NCBI GenBank assembly: GCA_017590115.1
Contig: JAGGNK010010337.1
Span: forward strand, 5,345,679-5,409,678
Origin: Montifringilla adamsi
Taxonomy: Eukaryota > Chordata > Aves > Passeriformes > Passeridae
DNA: 64,000 bases
Direction: 5' to 3'
The notes under the pieces are model-generated. The model ran no database searches and was not told the DNA's origin. It saw only the letters and a list, made by a program, of their open reading frames with translations. Shown piece after piece: positions 21,301 through 31,229 of the stretch. The position numbers and the translations under genes were made by a program. The first letter of the stretch is position 1. Every line of letters starts with the position of its first letter.

Positions 21301-22927
21301 TTGCATCAGAAATTCAACTTTACCCATCTCTTTTATTTTGAGAGGGAGGAAACGTGGTAAAACTGACATAAGCTTTTCCTCTGGAGCAGTTTGGCCGTCA
21401 TTAAGCAGTGATATGAAATGCACTTGGTCATTGCTGCACCAGACATGGACTTTTGCATCCTTCTGCAGGCAGAAATGGGAGAGCAACCCTTATTAAAAGA
21501 TCAAGTCTAATAGCTATTCTTGGCAGGTGTGGGAGCCTGTATTCTTTCTGCAGCTGTCTCAGAGCTGTCCCATCTGGTAAAATTTAGCCGCCTTGGTTCG
21601 CTTCACCTGCCTGAGTGTTGATCCGGCGGAGGGAGGTTGGCAGCCACAACGCTGTGCTGCTTCTTTCTAATAAAATTCGCTTGCCAGGATCAACATCGGA
21701 GACAGTCGCAGTAATCGGCACAGCGCTGGCATCAGGCTGGGCTTGGGCTTCCTCACCTCAGCTGGGCCCGAGAAGGCCACCCGTGCCAGAGATAGGGGAG
21801 GGAGATAAACCCCCATCCTTTAAAGTGCCTTTAAACTGCTGCTGGAGGCATGTGTTGGCATCAGTAGCATTTGTCTGGGAAAGTCTTAACGTGAGATTTG
21901 GCTGGTTTGTTGGTGCGTGTCAGCTGGTCTGGGAGAAGCGCTGCTGTGTTTGAAGGATGTGGAGCCCACTAGTCTCTGGTGGCTGGTGGTGGAGGGATGC
22001 CTACAAGGAATTGGGGAGGGGGTCCACCCAGGTGGGTGGTGGCTAATGCCTGGGTCTCTGCTGTTGCAGGTAGGCCGGTGGGACGAAATAACCGGCGGAT
22101 CAACCGGGGGATCGTGGAGGAGTGCTGCTTTCGGAGCTGCGACTTGGCTCTGCTGGAAACGTACTGCGCCAAATCCGTCAAGTCGGAGCGTGACCTCTCT
22201 GCCACCTCCCTGGCGGGTCTGCCGGCACTCAGCAAGGTGAGGAGGCTGTGCAGGGATGGTGGCCCTCCTCTGAAATAAACAGAGAGAGAAAAGATGGGAA
22301 GGCCGTGGGTGGAGAGAACAAACCCCAGCTGCAAGGTCTTATGTTTCTGCAGAGCTTTTGAGAGACAGCTGCCATTGGCAAGTCGTGCCAAATAGCCTGC
22401 CAAAAGTCAGCTCTTAGGAAGGTGGGGAACCAGAGGTGGGCTGGGTCACAGAATCATACCACGGTTTGGGTTGGAAGTGACCTTTAAAGGTCATCTAGTG
22501 CAACCACCCTGCAATAAGCATCTACTGGATCAGGTTGCTCAGAGCCCTGTCCAACCTTTCTGTGACTGTTTCCAGGGATGAGGCAATATTTCCATGGGAG
22601 GGATGGAGGTCCAAGAAGGGAATCCCCATCTGGAGAGCGGGCAGGCTCGAGTGGAGGCTAATATTGCTGTCCCTCTCCTTGCAGGAGAGCTTCCAGAAGC
22701 CCTCGCACGGCAAGTACTCCAAGTACGACGTGTGGCAGAAGAAGAGCTCCCAGCGGCGGCAGCGGGATGCGCCCAACATCCTGCGGGCTCGCCGGTACCG
22801 GTGGCAGGCGGAGGGGCTGCAAGCGGCCGAGGAAGCCAAGGCGCTGCACCGTCCCCTCATCTCCCTGCCCAGCCAGAGGCCCCCAGCGGCGCGAGCCTCC
22901 CCGGAAACGGCTGGCCCCCAGAAATGA
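15180..22927 (+). CDS. IGF2: IGF2, prepro-insulin-like growth factor II (spliced, 187 aa)
   Basis: Secreted growth hormone of the insulin superfamily that signals through the type 1 IGF receptor and insulin receptor. The canonical coding sequence is join(15189..15342, 22070..22236, 22685..22927): 51 codons plus 1 nt, 167 nt, and 80 codons plus stop, giving 187 residues, the same length as chicken IGF2. Signal peptide residues 1-24 (MCAARRM then a leucine core). The mature 67-residue hormone is Y25-E91: B domain with Cys32 and Cys44 and GDRGFYFS, C domain [13 protein letters not shown] domain [12 protein letters not shown] with Cys70, 71, 75 and 84, and D domain ending KSE. All six cysteines of the insulin fold are present. 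The E peptide (92-187) has basic processing sites QRRQR (130-134) and RARR (141-144). Intron phases are 1 between B and C coding parts and 0 within the E peptide, as in the family. Start chosen: the ATG at 15189 that leads directly into the signal peptide; an upstream in-frame ATG in exon 1 may give a longer form. No frameshift or lost residue was seen. Confidence 0.98.
18210..18330 (+). promoter_or_regulatory. Candidate intronic enhancer (FOX, E-box, GATA motifs)
   Basis: GTAAACA (forkhead-type) at 18217-18223 is followed by CAGCTG (E-box) at 18249-18254, which overlaps TGATAAG (GATA) ending at 18259. A CpG-containing stretch then runs to about 18325. The spacing is tight and the block differs from the surrounding intron. 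Function is inferred from motif density only. Alignment with other bird and reptile IGF2 introns would show whether it is conserved. Confidence 0.3.
20640..20790 (+). repeat. Degenerate tandem repeat, about 20-bp unit
   Basis: Successive imperfect units built on ggggctgcattgaatgtgca: TG-rich blocks with recurring gcattg, acatgtg and ctgca words, repeated about six times. The minus-strand reading shows the periodicity as recurring His/Met/Gln words. It looks like a decayed minisatellite in intron 2. Unit boundaries are approximate. Confidence 0.6.
22070..22236 (+). CDS. IGF2: IGF2 exon 3: C, A and D domains and start of E peptide
   Basis: A 167-nt exon. It begins with GT, completing the Ser codon split by intron 2, then reads RPVGRNN through the A domain, the D domain (ending KSE) and the first E-peptide residues up to LPALSK. 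The donor is AAG/GTGAGG at 22236/22237 in phase 0. The Arg after KSE is where the mature hormone is released from the E peptide. Confidence 0.98.
22446..22585 (-). repeat. CR1 LINE 3' end, antisense, inside IGF2 intron 3
   Basis: The + strand starts cacagaatcataccacggtt and continues with ggttggaagtgaccttt, tcatctagtgcaacc, gatcaggttgctcagagc and ccagggatgaggca. This is the reverse complement of the characteristic chicken CR1 tail, in order. It fills roughly a third of the 448-bp intron and stops about 100 bp short of the exon 4 acceptor. It is 5'-truncated, as most CR1 copies are. Confidence 0.9.
22685..22927 (+). CDS. IGF2: IGF2 exon 4: E peptide and stop
   Basis: The coding part of the last exon, 80 codons and TGA at 22925-22927. 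The acceptor is ctctccttgcag. It encodes [20 protein letters not shown], then the basic site QRRQR, the RARR site and the conserved RPLISLPSQ block typical of pro-IGF2 E peptides. The peptide ends AGPQK. The region homologous to mammalian preptin lies before QRRQR. Nothing is truncated. Confidence 0.97.
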   Translation, partial: ESFQKPSHGKYSKYDVWQKKSSQRRQRDAPNILRARRYRWQAEGLQAAEEAKALHRPLISLPSQRPPAARASPETAGPQK

Positions 22928-23396
22928 ACCCTGACCAGCTGTCTCGATTTTTGATCTCCTGGGGGAGGGCGGGAGGACTGGCGATTCCCGACCCCCAAGC
23001 CCCTCCGTCCCCAGGGCCGCTGAGCCGAGGAGCGGGGCGGCGGGGCACCCTCACGCCGCTCCGGCCCCAACCAAACAACTGACACAGCAAGGAGGGGATG
23101 GCGGCGGCGGTGGCGAGTAGCACCGCTCCCACGGCATCTTCCTTTTGGGGTGGGGGGGAGGGTTGTTTCGTTTCCCACGCCTGTTTCGTTTCCCCGCGCC
23201 CCCGGTATTTCCAAGCCTGTACTTGCGAAGGGACAGTTTGGCACTTGAACTTTTTGCTGCTGGGTGCTGCGTGACATCCCCGGTGCCAACGCCAGAAGAC
23301 AAAAGAAAGAGCAAGAGGAAAAAAGGATACGAAGTTAAATCCTTTTTTTTAAATCTTTTTTTTCTCTCGAAGCGTCCATTCCGTGTCTTTCTTGAC

Positions 23397-23402
23397 AATA
23401 AA
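23397..23402 (+). terminator. IGF2: Proximal polyadenylation signal candidate
   Basis: AATAAA about 470 nt after the stop codon. The downstream sequence is A- and G-rich rather than GU-rich for 50 nt, so this may be a weak or unused site. Confidence 0.35.
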
Positions 23403-23666
23403 GTGAAAAAAACAATAGAACGGGGAGAAACATTGAGGGATGAAAATTTTTTGCCTCATTCCCACCCCACTTTTTTTCTTCTTTTTTTTGTTTTTTTTTT
23501 TTTTTTTTCCTTTTGGTTTTTCTTATTTTTATAACTTTCTTTTGCACCTTTAAAAGAAAAACGTACCTGAGAAGAAGTTCCGAGGAGCCCCCATCTGCGT
23601 TTTTGTGTGTGTGCTTCATTACAAGATTCCAGATCGACTTGCACCTTTTTTGAAATCACCGATGAC

Positions 23667-23748
23667 GGGAGAAAGGGAGGAAGAGGAGAGAGAAAGCAAG
23701 AAAGAGAGAAGGAAAAGGAAAGGGGAAAGAAGAAAAAAAGAAAAAAAG
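23667..23748 (+). repeat. IGF2: Polypurine tract in the 3'UTR
   Basis: 82 nt of G and A with a single C at 23697, moving from GGAGG-like words to A-rich words. Such tracts can form triplex DNA or bind purine-specific RNA proteins. The mammalian IGF2 3'UTR has structured G-rich elements around an endonucleolytic cleavage site; whether this tract plays a similar role is unknown. Confidence 0.8.
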
Positions 23749-24747
23749 TGAGCTGATGCTCACTTTAAATGGAGGAGGCGTCTGCATTGCACATTTGCCA
23801 CGGATTTAGTTGATTTATATATATAATATATTATATAACTTTTTTGGCAAAAAAGCACTATTTTTATGGGACATTTTGTGTAGTATCTGAAGAGGGATTG
23901 TAATGTTTAAAATGTGTTATGGTGCTAAAGTAAGTTGGAAGGGAAAAAACCCAGAAATAGCAAGGGAGGGTGGGGAGGGAAGGACAAGATAGCGAATACT
24001 GAACTTGAAATTTTAGCTTTTCGTTTTAGGAAAAGTGTGATAAATGTGTTTCTTTTCTCTTCTGAAATATAGCTTGGTCATGACCATATGAGCTAGTTGG
24101 CTGTTACTCATGTACACAGATGCACGCACACACAGAATACATCGACACGCATCCTTTTTTTTGTTTAAAAAAAACAAAAACAACACAACCACCGCAACTT
24201 AGACTAAAAGGGAACTGTTCTGGAGACAAACTATTTTGAACGGTGAAGGTGTTGCCAGTCAGAACTCAAGGCCCTGCTTCTGCACAGACCCCCCACTGGA
24301 GCTTGGCTTCCCGAGCCAAGGGGAATCTTGCTCTTCCCTGTCCTTGCTGGAGTGCCGCTGGTCCAGCGAGCAGGCGGGCGGGCAGCCCTCACACCGAGCC
24401 CCTGCAGAAGCAGCAGTTCCACGCCCTGCCATGTCCTTTTCCTTCTCTTGCCCTTTGCGTCCTTCTGGCCGGAGCCTGGCGTCCCTCGGTGCCCTGCTGC
24501 CCGCGCTGCCGGCCGGGGCCGCGCAGCGGGAAGGGCCGCTCCTGTCCCCGCAGGGCTGGGGCTGCTGCTCGGGATCGGGGAAAGGCGAGTCTCCGCCTCG
24601 AGGCTCGGGACTTGGTGAGCGGATGGGTTGGAGAGGTGGGCAGAGGGCTGTAAAATAGGTTGGGTTTAAAATAATATATATTATCTGTCTAGAAACCGTA
24701 AAAGGGGGGGAAATCAATTACATCTCCCTAATATACTCTCACTTGCT

Positions 24748-24753
24748 AATAAA
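24748..24753 (+). terminator. IGF2: Polyadenylation signal candidate
   Basis: AATAAA followed 15-45 nt later by a T/GT-rich stretch (ctctgttaaccagttctgta and then cttgctttgtc). The downstream context is better than at the proximal site. Confidence 0.4.
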
Positions 24754-25088
24754 ATGGGGACACTCTGTTAACCAGTTCTGTACTTGCTTTGTCTTATATA
24801 TCCATACATTTAAAACATAAAAAAAAAAGACTACTTGAATTGTACTCTATTTCGTGGTTTGGAGGGGAGGGCTAAGGGAATCTTGAGAGGGGGAGGATTT
24901 TAATGTATAATCCTTTTGTTTGTTATTACCTTGCAATGTTGAGCCATGAAGCCTTTGTTTAAAAAAATGGCACTGCAATACACGACAAAGAAAATCCTTT
25001 ATTTATTTTATTAAATATATATGGAAAAGAATGAAAATCAGTCCAAATTAGGGAGGAGGGAAGGGAAGTGGGTGGGGTGGGAAGGCAG

Positions 25089-25094
25089 AATAAA
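25089..25094 (+). terminator. IGF2: Distal polyadenylation signal candidate
   Basis: AATAAA followed by a run of T and then tcatgtgtctttttttt, a good GU/U-rich downstream element. It would give a 3'UTR of about 2.2 kb. Of the four signals, this one has the best context. Confidence 0.5.
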
Positions 25095-25224
25095 AACAGA
25101 GAATTTGCAAATAATTGACTTTTTTTTTTTCCTTTTCATGTGTCTTTTTTTTAAAAAAACTTAGTTTTTATTTTTTAAAAAGAGAAGTAAAAGCTTTCCT
25201 GGATGCTTTGTACCAAAAAAGAAA

Positions 25225-25229
<5 letters not shown>

Positions 25230-25255
<26 letters not shown>

Positions 25256-25277
25256 GAAAACCTGTTAAGCAAATAAA
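25230..25277 (+). terminator. IGF2: A26 tract and last polyadenylation signal
   Basis: An A26 run at 25230-25255 is followed by AATAAA at 25272-25277, with gagttgggtggg about 60 nt downstream as a possible GU element. It marks the furthest likely end of IGF2. A genomic A-run here can also cause internal oligo-dT priming, which would mislead 3' end mapping. Confidence 0.4.
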
Positions 25278-25299
25278 TATCCATCCAGAATATGAAGCC

Positions 25300-28200
25300 T
25301 GACTTTTACTTTTCATTTATTTTTGCTCCTGGGGTGAGAGTTGGGTGGGAAGAAGGCCACACCAAGAGCCACTCCCTGTGGAGGAGCAGGGTGCACTGCA
25401 GATCCTCTTTTGGAGCTCAAAACTGCAAGAGAGCGTGTGGTACTCTTAAACACAACATGAAACCTCAGTCCTGTGGCAGATGCGCCCCCGAAGCCCCCAG
25501 TCATCTGTCCAGTGATTCCTGGTGAGATCTGGGGTTGTTTCCCAGCAGCTGTTGGGCTTTGCTTAGCTTTTACCACTTTGGATTGTTCCCAGGGACCTGA
25601 AAGCTGGATGGGAACTGAAGATGGGAAAAAAGAGCAAAGAAACATGTCTAGGTCTGGTTTCCTGATAGATGGAGCTTCTCTGGTTTCTGGGGGTAGATGC
25701 AGCTTCTCTTTATGTTTTTAGGAATCCTAAAAGATCTGCTTTTCATCACGTACAACCATCATGCACCACAGCAAACAGAAGGTAGAACACTGCAGTTTCA
25801 GTTTGGTAGTAGAACAACAATGGGTAAAACAGTGCCCACAGTTTCTTTTAAAAATTTGCAATAAACAACAACAACAAAAATTTCACATAGTTTTTCCTTT
25901 TGGGATTTTTTTGGTTGGTCAGGGAGGGTTTTGTGCAGATGTAGGGCTGACTGCTTCCTCTGGCCATGTACTTTATTGCAGGTGGAGAAAGGATGTGTCT
26001 GCCTTTCTGACCATGTTCCAAGACCCGATGCAGGTTTCATTCACATTCAAATGTGTCCCTGTGAAGAGTGAGGACTGATTTCATTGTGGCTTCTGGTTGT
26101 AACCAATGGAAATTTTGCTTTTGGGAACTTTGGTCCTTTTCTCCTCTTTGTTGTGTAAGCCACTGTCGTGGAGGGTGTTTAGAGCTGACTAAAAAGCAAG
26201 AAAATCTTCAGCCAAATATCTTGCTGCATTCCCCAGGAAGGAAAGCAAAAAAGCTGGAAGCACCATAAGGGTGATGATGATGTTTCCAAGCAGGGCTCTT
26301 CATAAACCCTCTGTTTTGCCTTATCCTATCAGGAGTCACCATGGGGCCAGACGAGAGCAGCTAATTTGTTTGGATACCCAGACACTTCAAAATGTGCCAT
26401 CTTGCCTTTTGGCTTGTCAAGGACTGCCCTTACTTGCAAGGAGAGGCAGAAGCTGCCTCTGAGCATCGTCCTGGCCAGAGGGTGGGAGTCTGGATGAGAC
26501 TGGACCTTGCTTTGTCTCAAGTATTTTCTGTTGCCTGCAAAGGCTCTTTGCCAGGTGGCAGGTAAGTCGTGGTCTTAGCCTGGGAATCGCAGAGAGCAGG
26601 CTTGAGAACAAACCCAAGCCTGCCATGTTTTCTCAGATGGATGGGCAGAACTGGTTTTTGTAATGGTGCCTCTCTGTGCAGGCACAGCTCTGAGTGCTTA
26701 GCTGCTGGATTGCAGGAGCACGGCTGCAGCAGTGAGGGGCAGTGGTCCCTGGGGAGGCACAGCTGGCGTGTCTGAGCTTTAATGCACCTCCATGTCCAGC
26801 CCAGCTGGTCCAGGGACCTCCACCCACTGCTCTGCTGATGTGCAAGAGGGTGGGGAGGCAAAGGATAGTTTCAGCAGAGAAGTCCTAAATGCTGCTTAGA
26901 GACCCAGGAACAACTGGGAGAGCTGACCCTGCATCCCAGCCCAGCCCCAGCTCTGGCCCCTGGGTCTCAGCTTTATTATGTAGCTCTGCAGGCAGCAAAG
27001 GGCAAATGTTTTTTTTGCATAAAACATCTCTTTGGAGGGCATTTTTCCAGGTGATACCCAGAGGGATGCTGGAAAAGAGGGAAGGTCCAACTTGCTGTGT
27101 GGAAGTGGCCACAGTATTTTCAAGGTATATAAATCAGTGTCTCTGGAGTTGTCTGGATAGAGGGAGACACGGGAGAAAAAACACCACTAACCAACAGATA
27201 TTTTTCCCTTTTGTTCCCCATTTTACATTATTTCTTAGGGGTTTTTTGTTTCGTTATTTATAAATCCAGAATGCAGATGAGCTGTTACCTAGCTTTCAGT
27301 GAGTTGTACTAGTGCCATCACAAATAGACTGAGCCTTCAAACTGGTTCCTCTGTGTCTCAGAGCAGCTTCATCCCTTCAATCCTGCCTGTTCTCAGAAGT
27401 CTCTCAGTGATGTACCTAGCTGCACTAAATGAAGGACCTACCTGCACCAGGTGAAGGGGAAAAACCACGTTTGTTGTGTTTTAAAATCACCTGATTTCTT
27501 TGTTGCATCTATGATTGTCCACTGATTTTTCACATGGCCGTGAGGAGACCTGAGAAAGATACTGTTGTACCATGGATTATTTCACTCGTGCACTCAGCAG
27601 CAGGCAAGACTCAGATGCTTTCTGCACCTTTTGTGCTTTTCATTTGTAACACAGCATCAATAAAGCAAAGCACTTCTAACAATCTCCTGGCAGCTGACAA
27701 CTTTCCCCCTTCCACTTTATTTATTTTCTAAAGAGCAGGTGAGTCATAAACGACCCCGAGGCTGGGATAGCAGAGCAATTCCACTGCTCCCAGTGCAGAC
27801 AAAGGGGGAAGATTGGTTTTCAAAGACAAATAGATCCCATGTCCTAGGAGGGGTCTGTCATTGCCACCAGGGTGCCAGCGTTGGCTCTCCCTCCCCCGGC
27901 CGGCTGAAGGATGCTCTGTCTGCCAGCAGGCAGTGTGCAGTGGCAGACATAACTTCAACCTGCTGGAAAGGCACAAGTCCTCACAGGAATCTTGGCCTGC
28001 TTTGCTGCTGCACTCCCAGCTGTGCACGACCCAAGGAATGCACTTGCTCATTAAAATCATGTCAGAGTTTGCAGAGAGCCCTGCGAGAGCCTCTTTCCCT
28101 GCTTTCTTCTTGTACCTGCCAACAGCAGACTGAAAGCTGAGGTTTCCAACGTGCCAGGCTCTGGCTCAGGGACCAGCAATAGCCTGATGGCAGAAAATTT

Positions 28201-30700
28201 CTGAACTAGGGTGTTTTTTGACTTGGGTATCATGGGAGGTCAAACCTGACATGCAAAATGGGCTGTTCTGGTCTTCATCTGGCTGCTTGCAGCTCTGGGC
28301 TGGGCTTTTCAGGACCGGCACAGCATGCAACAGTGATCAGAGGACATCCATCTTTGTGTGTGTTCTGCAAAGGGCAACATGACACACAGCTTTGGCCAGA
28401 AAGTATTAAGCATATCACAGCTTTAGATGGAAAAAGACACTATGCAAATACCTGAGTAACTCACAGGTAGAGCAGCCAAGGTAAGTGCAGAACTTGCACC
28501 TCTGTCACAGCAGTAAAATACCTTTTTCACTTTTCAAAATTACTAGGAATTCATTCAGCTTCTGCTGACTTTTCAATGCTCTTGCATCTTGAACATGCTG
28601 GTAGTTCTTTGCTGCCAGCTTTATAAAGAGCATAGTTCAAAATTTTAAGTCCATGAGGTGAAATGATACCAATGATTGCAATGTAAAACAATGTATTTTT
28701 ATGCCTTTCCATGGGAGAAGTACTGGCACAGTCTCTTTGCCTCCCTGTCCCCTCACCAGCTTGTTTAAATGAAGGTCGTGCTCCTTCTGTACACAACCAC
28801 ATCCTTCAGCTGTGTCAAACTTGAAAGGAACTGATTTAGAAAGGCAGTCAAGAGTCAGGGAGCTTATTACAAAGCTTGTCATTGCAAACAAATACTATTT
28901 TGAAAAATAATTTATTAATAGATGTCTTCCCCCAAAGCATCCAAGTTTCTTGTCTCATTGCCTCTATGGCAGGGCCACAGTGACTTATTATTTCTGGTTG
29001 GGAGAAACCACTTCCTAAATACCAGATGAAGCCACCTATGATCACACCTATTCCAATGCAACGCTGTCTTCTATCTTCTCTCCCTGGATGGAGGAACCAA
29101 CTCCTTCATTTCACCAAGGTGACAGCATTTTGGGTGCACATTTCTTAAGCTCCATGGAAGGAGTACAGAGACCTATGGTGTTTACCCCTCCAGCTTCTAG
29201 GACAGATTTCTCCCCGTTATCCTCCCTCACTAAAAAAAAAACAACCCAAAAACAAAAATCAAAAGGAACAGGAATTTTGGATACTTGATTGTCCTGTCTC
29301 AAGCCAGAAGGGCACACTGATAATGGTAATCTTTGTTTTCTTTGCAGCTGGGGCATAGCTGAAAAGGGAGGAAGGCAATTAAGAGAATATTAAGACTTCA
29401 TCTTCCAAGACGTTGTTGCTTCTGTTCCTCCTCCCTGTCCCCTCTGTTCCCCGTGCGTAGCAGAGAGAGCGGCAGGAGTATTATTTCTCAAGGCCTACAC
29501 TGACGTCAATACGCGGGGTATTTATTTATGAAATTGAACCAAACAGTGGGGGAGAGAGGAGTGGGGGAAGATGGACGCGCAGAGCTAGCAGCTGCCAAGT
29601 TATAATAGAGCAGCAGTCTCCCAGTATTTTTCTATCCTCTTTCTGGGGGAGGGATGCGATGATCAGAGCTTTGGAGGCCCAGGGAAAGTGAGGCAGAAGA
29701 GAGAAACAGTAGAGACAGGCTTTAGCATCGAGAGCAGGGGAAAGGTGTGACAAGGGGGAATCATTACAAGGTACAGAGCACATTTCTGGTGCTGGGATAC
29801 TCAGGTGCAGTCCTTAAGGCAGACACCTGCTTTCAGGCAGGCTCTGACCAGGCTCTAGCAGCCCTTTTCTCTCAGCCTTTTTAGTCTTTACACAGAAAAT
29901 TCAGAGTTTCCAGCCGAATAAATAATGATGCCCCATCCTCATTCCCTGTTTCAGACTCAGTCAGCAGAACGGCTGTTTGGGGAGCCCAGCACTGAAGTTA
30001 ACTTGAAGATTAATTTGCTTCCTGCAGTGAGTGAGAAACAGTTTTTCAGAGTATAAATTTTGTCCACCAATATCAGCATGTGCAGAAGCATGGAAAGATG
30101 AAACTCAGAAAGGGAGAGCAGTTTCTTTTCTTTCCCCAAGGAGGATACAGACACCAGTGCAGAGCAACCACAGTGGGGAGGGGAAGAGATGCCTAAGGAG
30201 CACAAGTGATCGTGACGACATGATGCCCTTCAGCTTCAACTCTGGCAATCACTGGGAGAAGATGCCTTTGGGCATTTCTCACCATTCTGGAAGTCATGCA
30301 TAGAAATGCAAATGAAGTAGGTGAGGATGGCTTTTGTCTTTCTCTCACCTGCTTATGGCCAGCCGGTTAGCATAGGATAGAGCTGGGCAGGGAAAGGAGG
30401 GAAAGTGAGCACGGAAATCAAATTCCTCCTCTTTAGCTCTCTGGGCTCCTTCAGGTTTATTATTATTGAAAGCCTTCCCTGCACAGCTCCTTTCCCAGCC
30501 AGAGGAAAGCCTGCTGCATTGCATGAGGTGCAGTTGAAGGAGCCCTGCAGATCTCCAGGTTTATTTTTAAAGCTCCTGCCTTTCCTGGGATTCCCCTGCT
30601 GACTTCCCATTGCCTCGGATAAGAAGAGGTGATACTCTGGACGAATTTCTTCCTTTAAGGGAGAGACCTTGCAAACAGCATCAAGGTGTCAACCAGCCCC
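25300..30700. other. Intergenic DNA downstream of IGF2
   Basis: No gene was recognised. Open frames are short and show no conserved protein words. A CTCF-like motif occurs at 27864-27880 and a consensus CRE at 29501-29508; the rest appears to be unique sequence without recognisable repeats. In mammals the equivalent position leads toward H19, but no H19-like exon pattern or other RNA gene could be recognised. Confidence 0.7.
29480..29560. promoter_or_regulatory. Candidate regulatory element with palindromic CRE
   Basis: TGACGTCA, the full palindromic cAMP response element, at 29501-29508, followed by CpG-containing tacgcggggt and an AT-rich tatttatttatgaaattg segment. CpG-containing CREs are rare away from promoters and enhancers in CpG-poor DNA, so survival of this one suggests function. 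There is no open frame or TATA/exon arrangement to make it a clear promoter. Confidence 0.35.
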
Positions 30701-30776
30701 GAGTTTATTGTTTTTCCAAACTAAGGGAAGAGAGACATGTTCTGGAGATCCGTTTACAAGTCGGACTATCTCCAGT

Positions 30777-31110
30777 TATATAATGACACAAGCCTGGCTG
30801 CCAGCAAATTGTTGCTCCGAGCTGGGAAAGACAATTAGCTCGCCTCTCAGGGCGGCGAGCGTGCACAATGCCGGCTTTGTGCCACCCTGCCACCGGCCCC
30901 GGCATGTGCGGGAGAGCCTGGCTCACCCATCATCTTCAGAGGTGGCGGAGGGAAGAGGGGAAGGAAAAGCCCCCGCGCTCAGAGGGGCAGCGCCCGCAGC
31001 TCGGTGGCCGCCAGGGCGGGGATCCCTGCGAGGGATGGGGGCGCCGGGATGGAGTCGGTCTGCGAGCGCCTTCCTGTCCCGGCGCTGGAGGGATGACGGT
31101 AAATCGGTCG
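30777..31110 (+). promoter_or_regulatory. Small intergenic CpG island
   Basis: From about 30838 to 31110 I count roughly 28 CpG in 270 bp at about two-thirds GC, close to the number expected by chance base pairing and far above the surrounding DNA. TATATAA lies just upstream at 30777-30783. An open frame of 184 codons (30669-31223, +) crosses it but looks like composition rather than a gene. It could be the promoter of an unannotated non-coding transcript or a distal regulatory element. Confidence 0.5.
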
Positions 31111-31229
31111 TCGCTCCACAGGGCAGAGGCAGCTCTGACCCCTCTGCTGAAAATGGGATGAGAAGCTTCGGTGTTTGGCTTCCTGCGCTTCCTGGCGCGC
31201 TGATGGATTTAGGCGTTCAGTGAAACTCC

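Larger units (their letters stand above)
15343..22069 (+). other. IGF2: IGF2 intron 2
   Basis: A 6,727-bp phase-1 intron, with GTAAGT at the donor and ctgttgcag at the acceptor. Most of it is unremarkable unique sequence. Notable parts are a motif cluster at about 18210-18330, a degenerate tandem repeat at 20640-20790, a short direct repeat (cagaaatctcctg) at about 21030-21062, and a CpG-enriched patch at about 21585-21740. No coding exon was recognised in it. Open frames of up to 239 codons here show no protein-like features and are taken as chance. Confidence 0.85.
22928..25290 (+). other. IGF2: IGF2 3' untranslated region
   Basis: No further open gene follows the stop codon. The region is increasingly AT-rich, with T-runs (near 23471-23508), a polypurine tract, an 18-bp AT palindrome at 23820-23837, an AU-rich nonamer TTATTTATT at 24999-25007 and several AATAAA signals, the last at 25272-25277. 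A GC-rich block at about 24300-24620 interrupts it. Mammalian IGF2 mRNAs also have very long 3'UTRs. The true 3' end is not determined here. Confidence 0.65.

Noticed and set aside
15343..22684. Intronic microRNA like mammalian miR-483
   Set aside because: No sequence resembling the miR-483 hairpin was seen in the IGF2 introns; this microRNA is known from mammals.
22522..23289. 255-codon minus-strand open frame over IGF2 exon 4
   Set aside because: Shadow of the exon 4 coding strand and GC-rich 3'UTR; no protein similarity.
30669..31223. 184-codon + strand open frame over the intergenic CpG island
   Set aside because: Explained by low stop density in CpG-rich DNA; composition is Arg/Gly/Ser/Pro with no recognisable domain.
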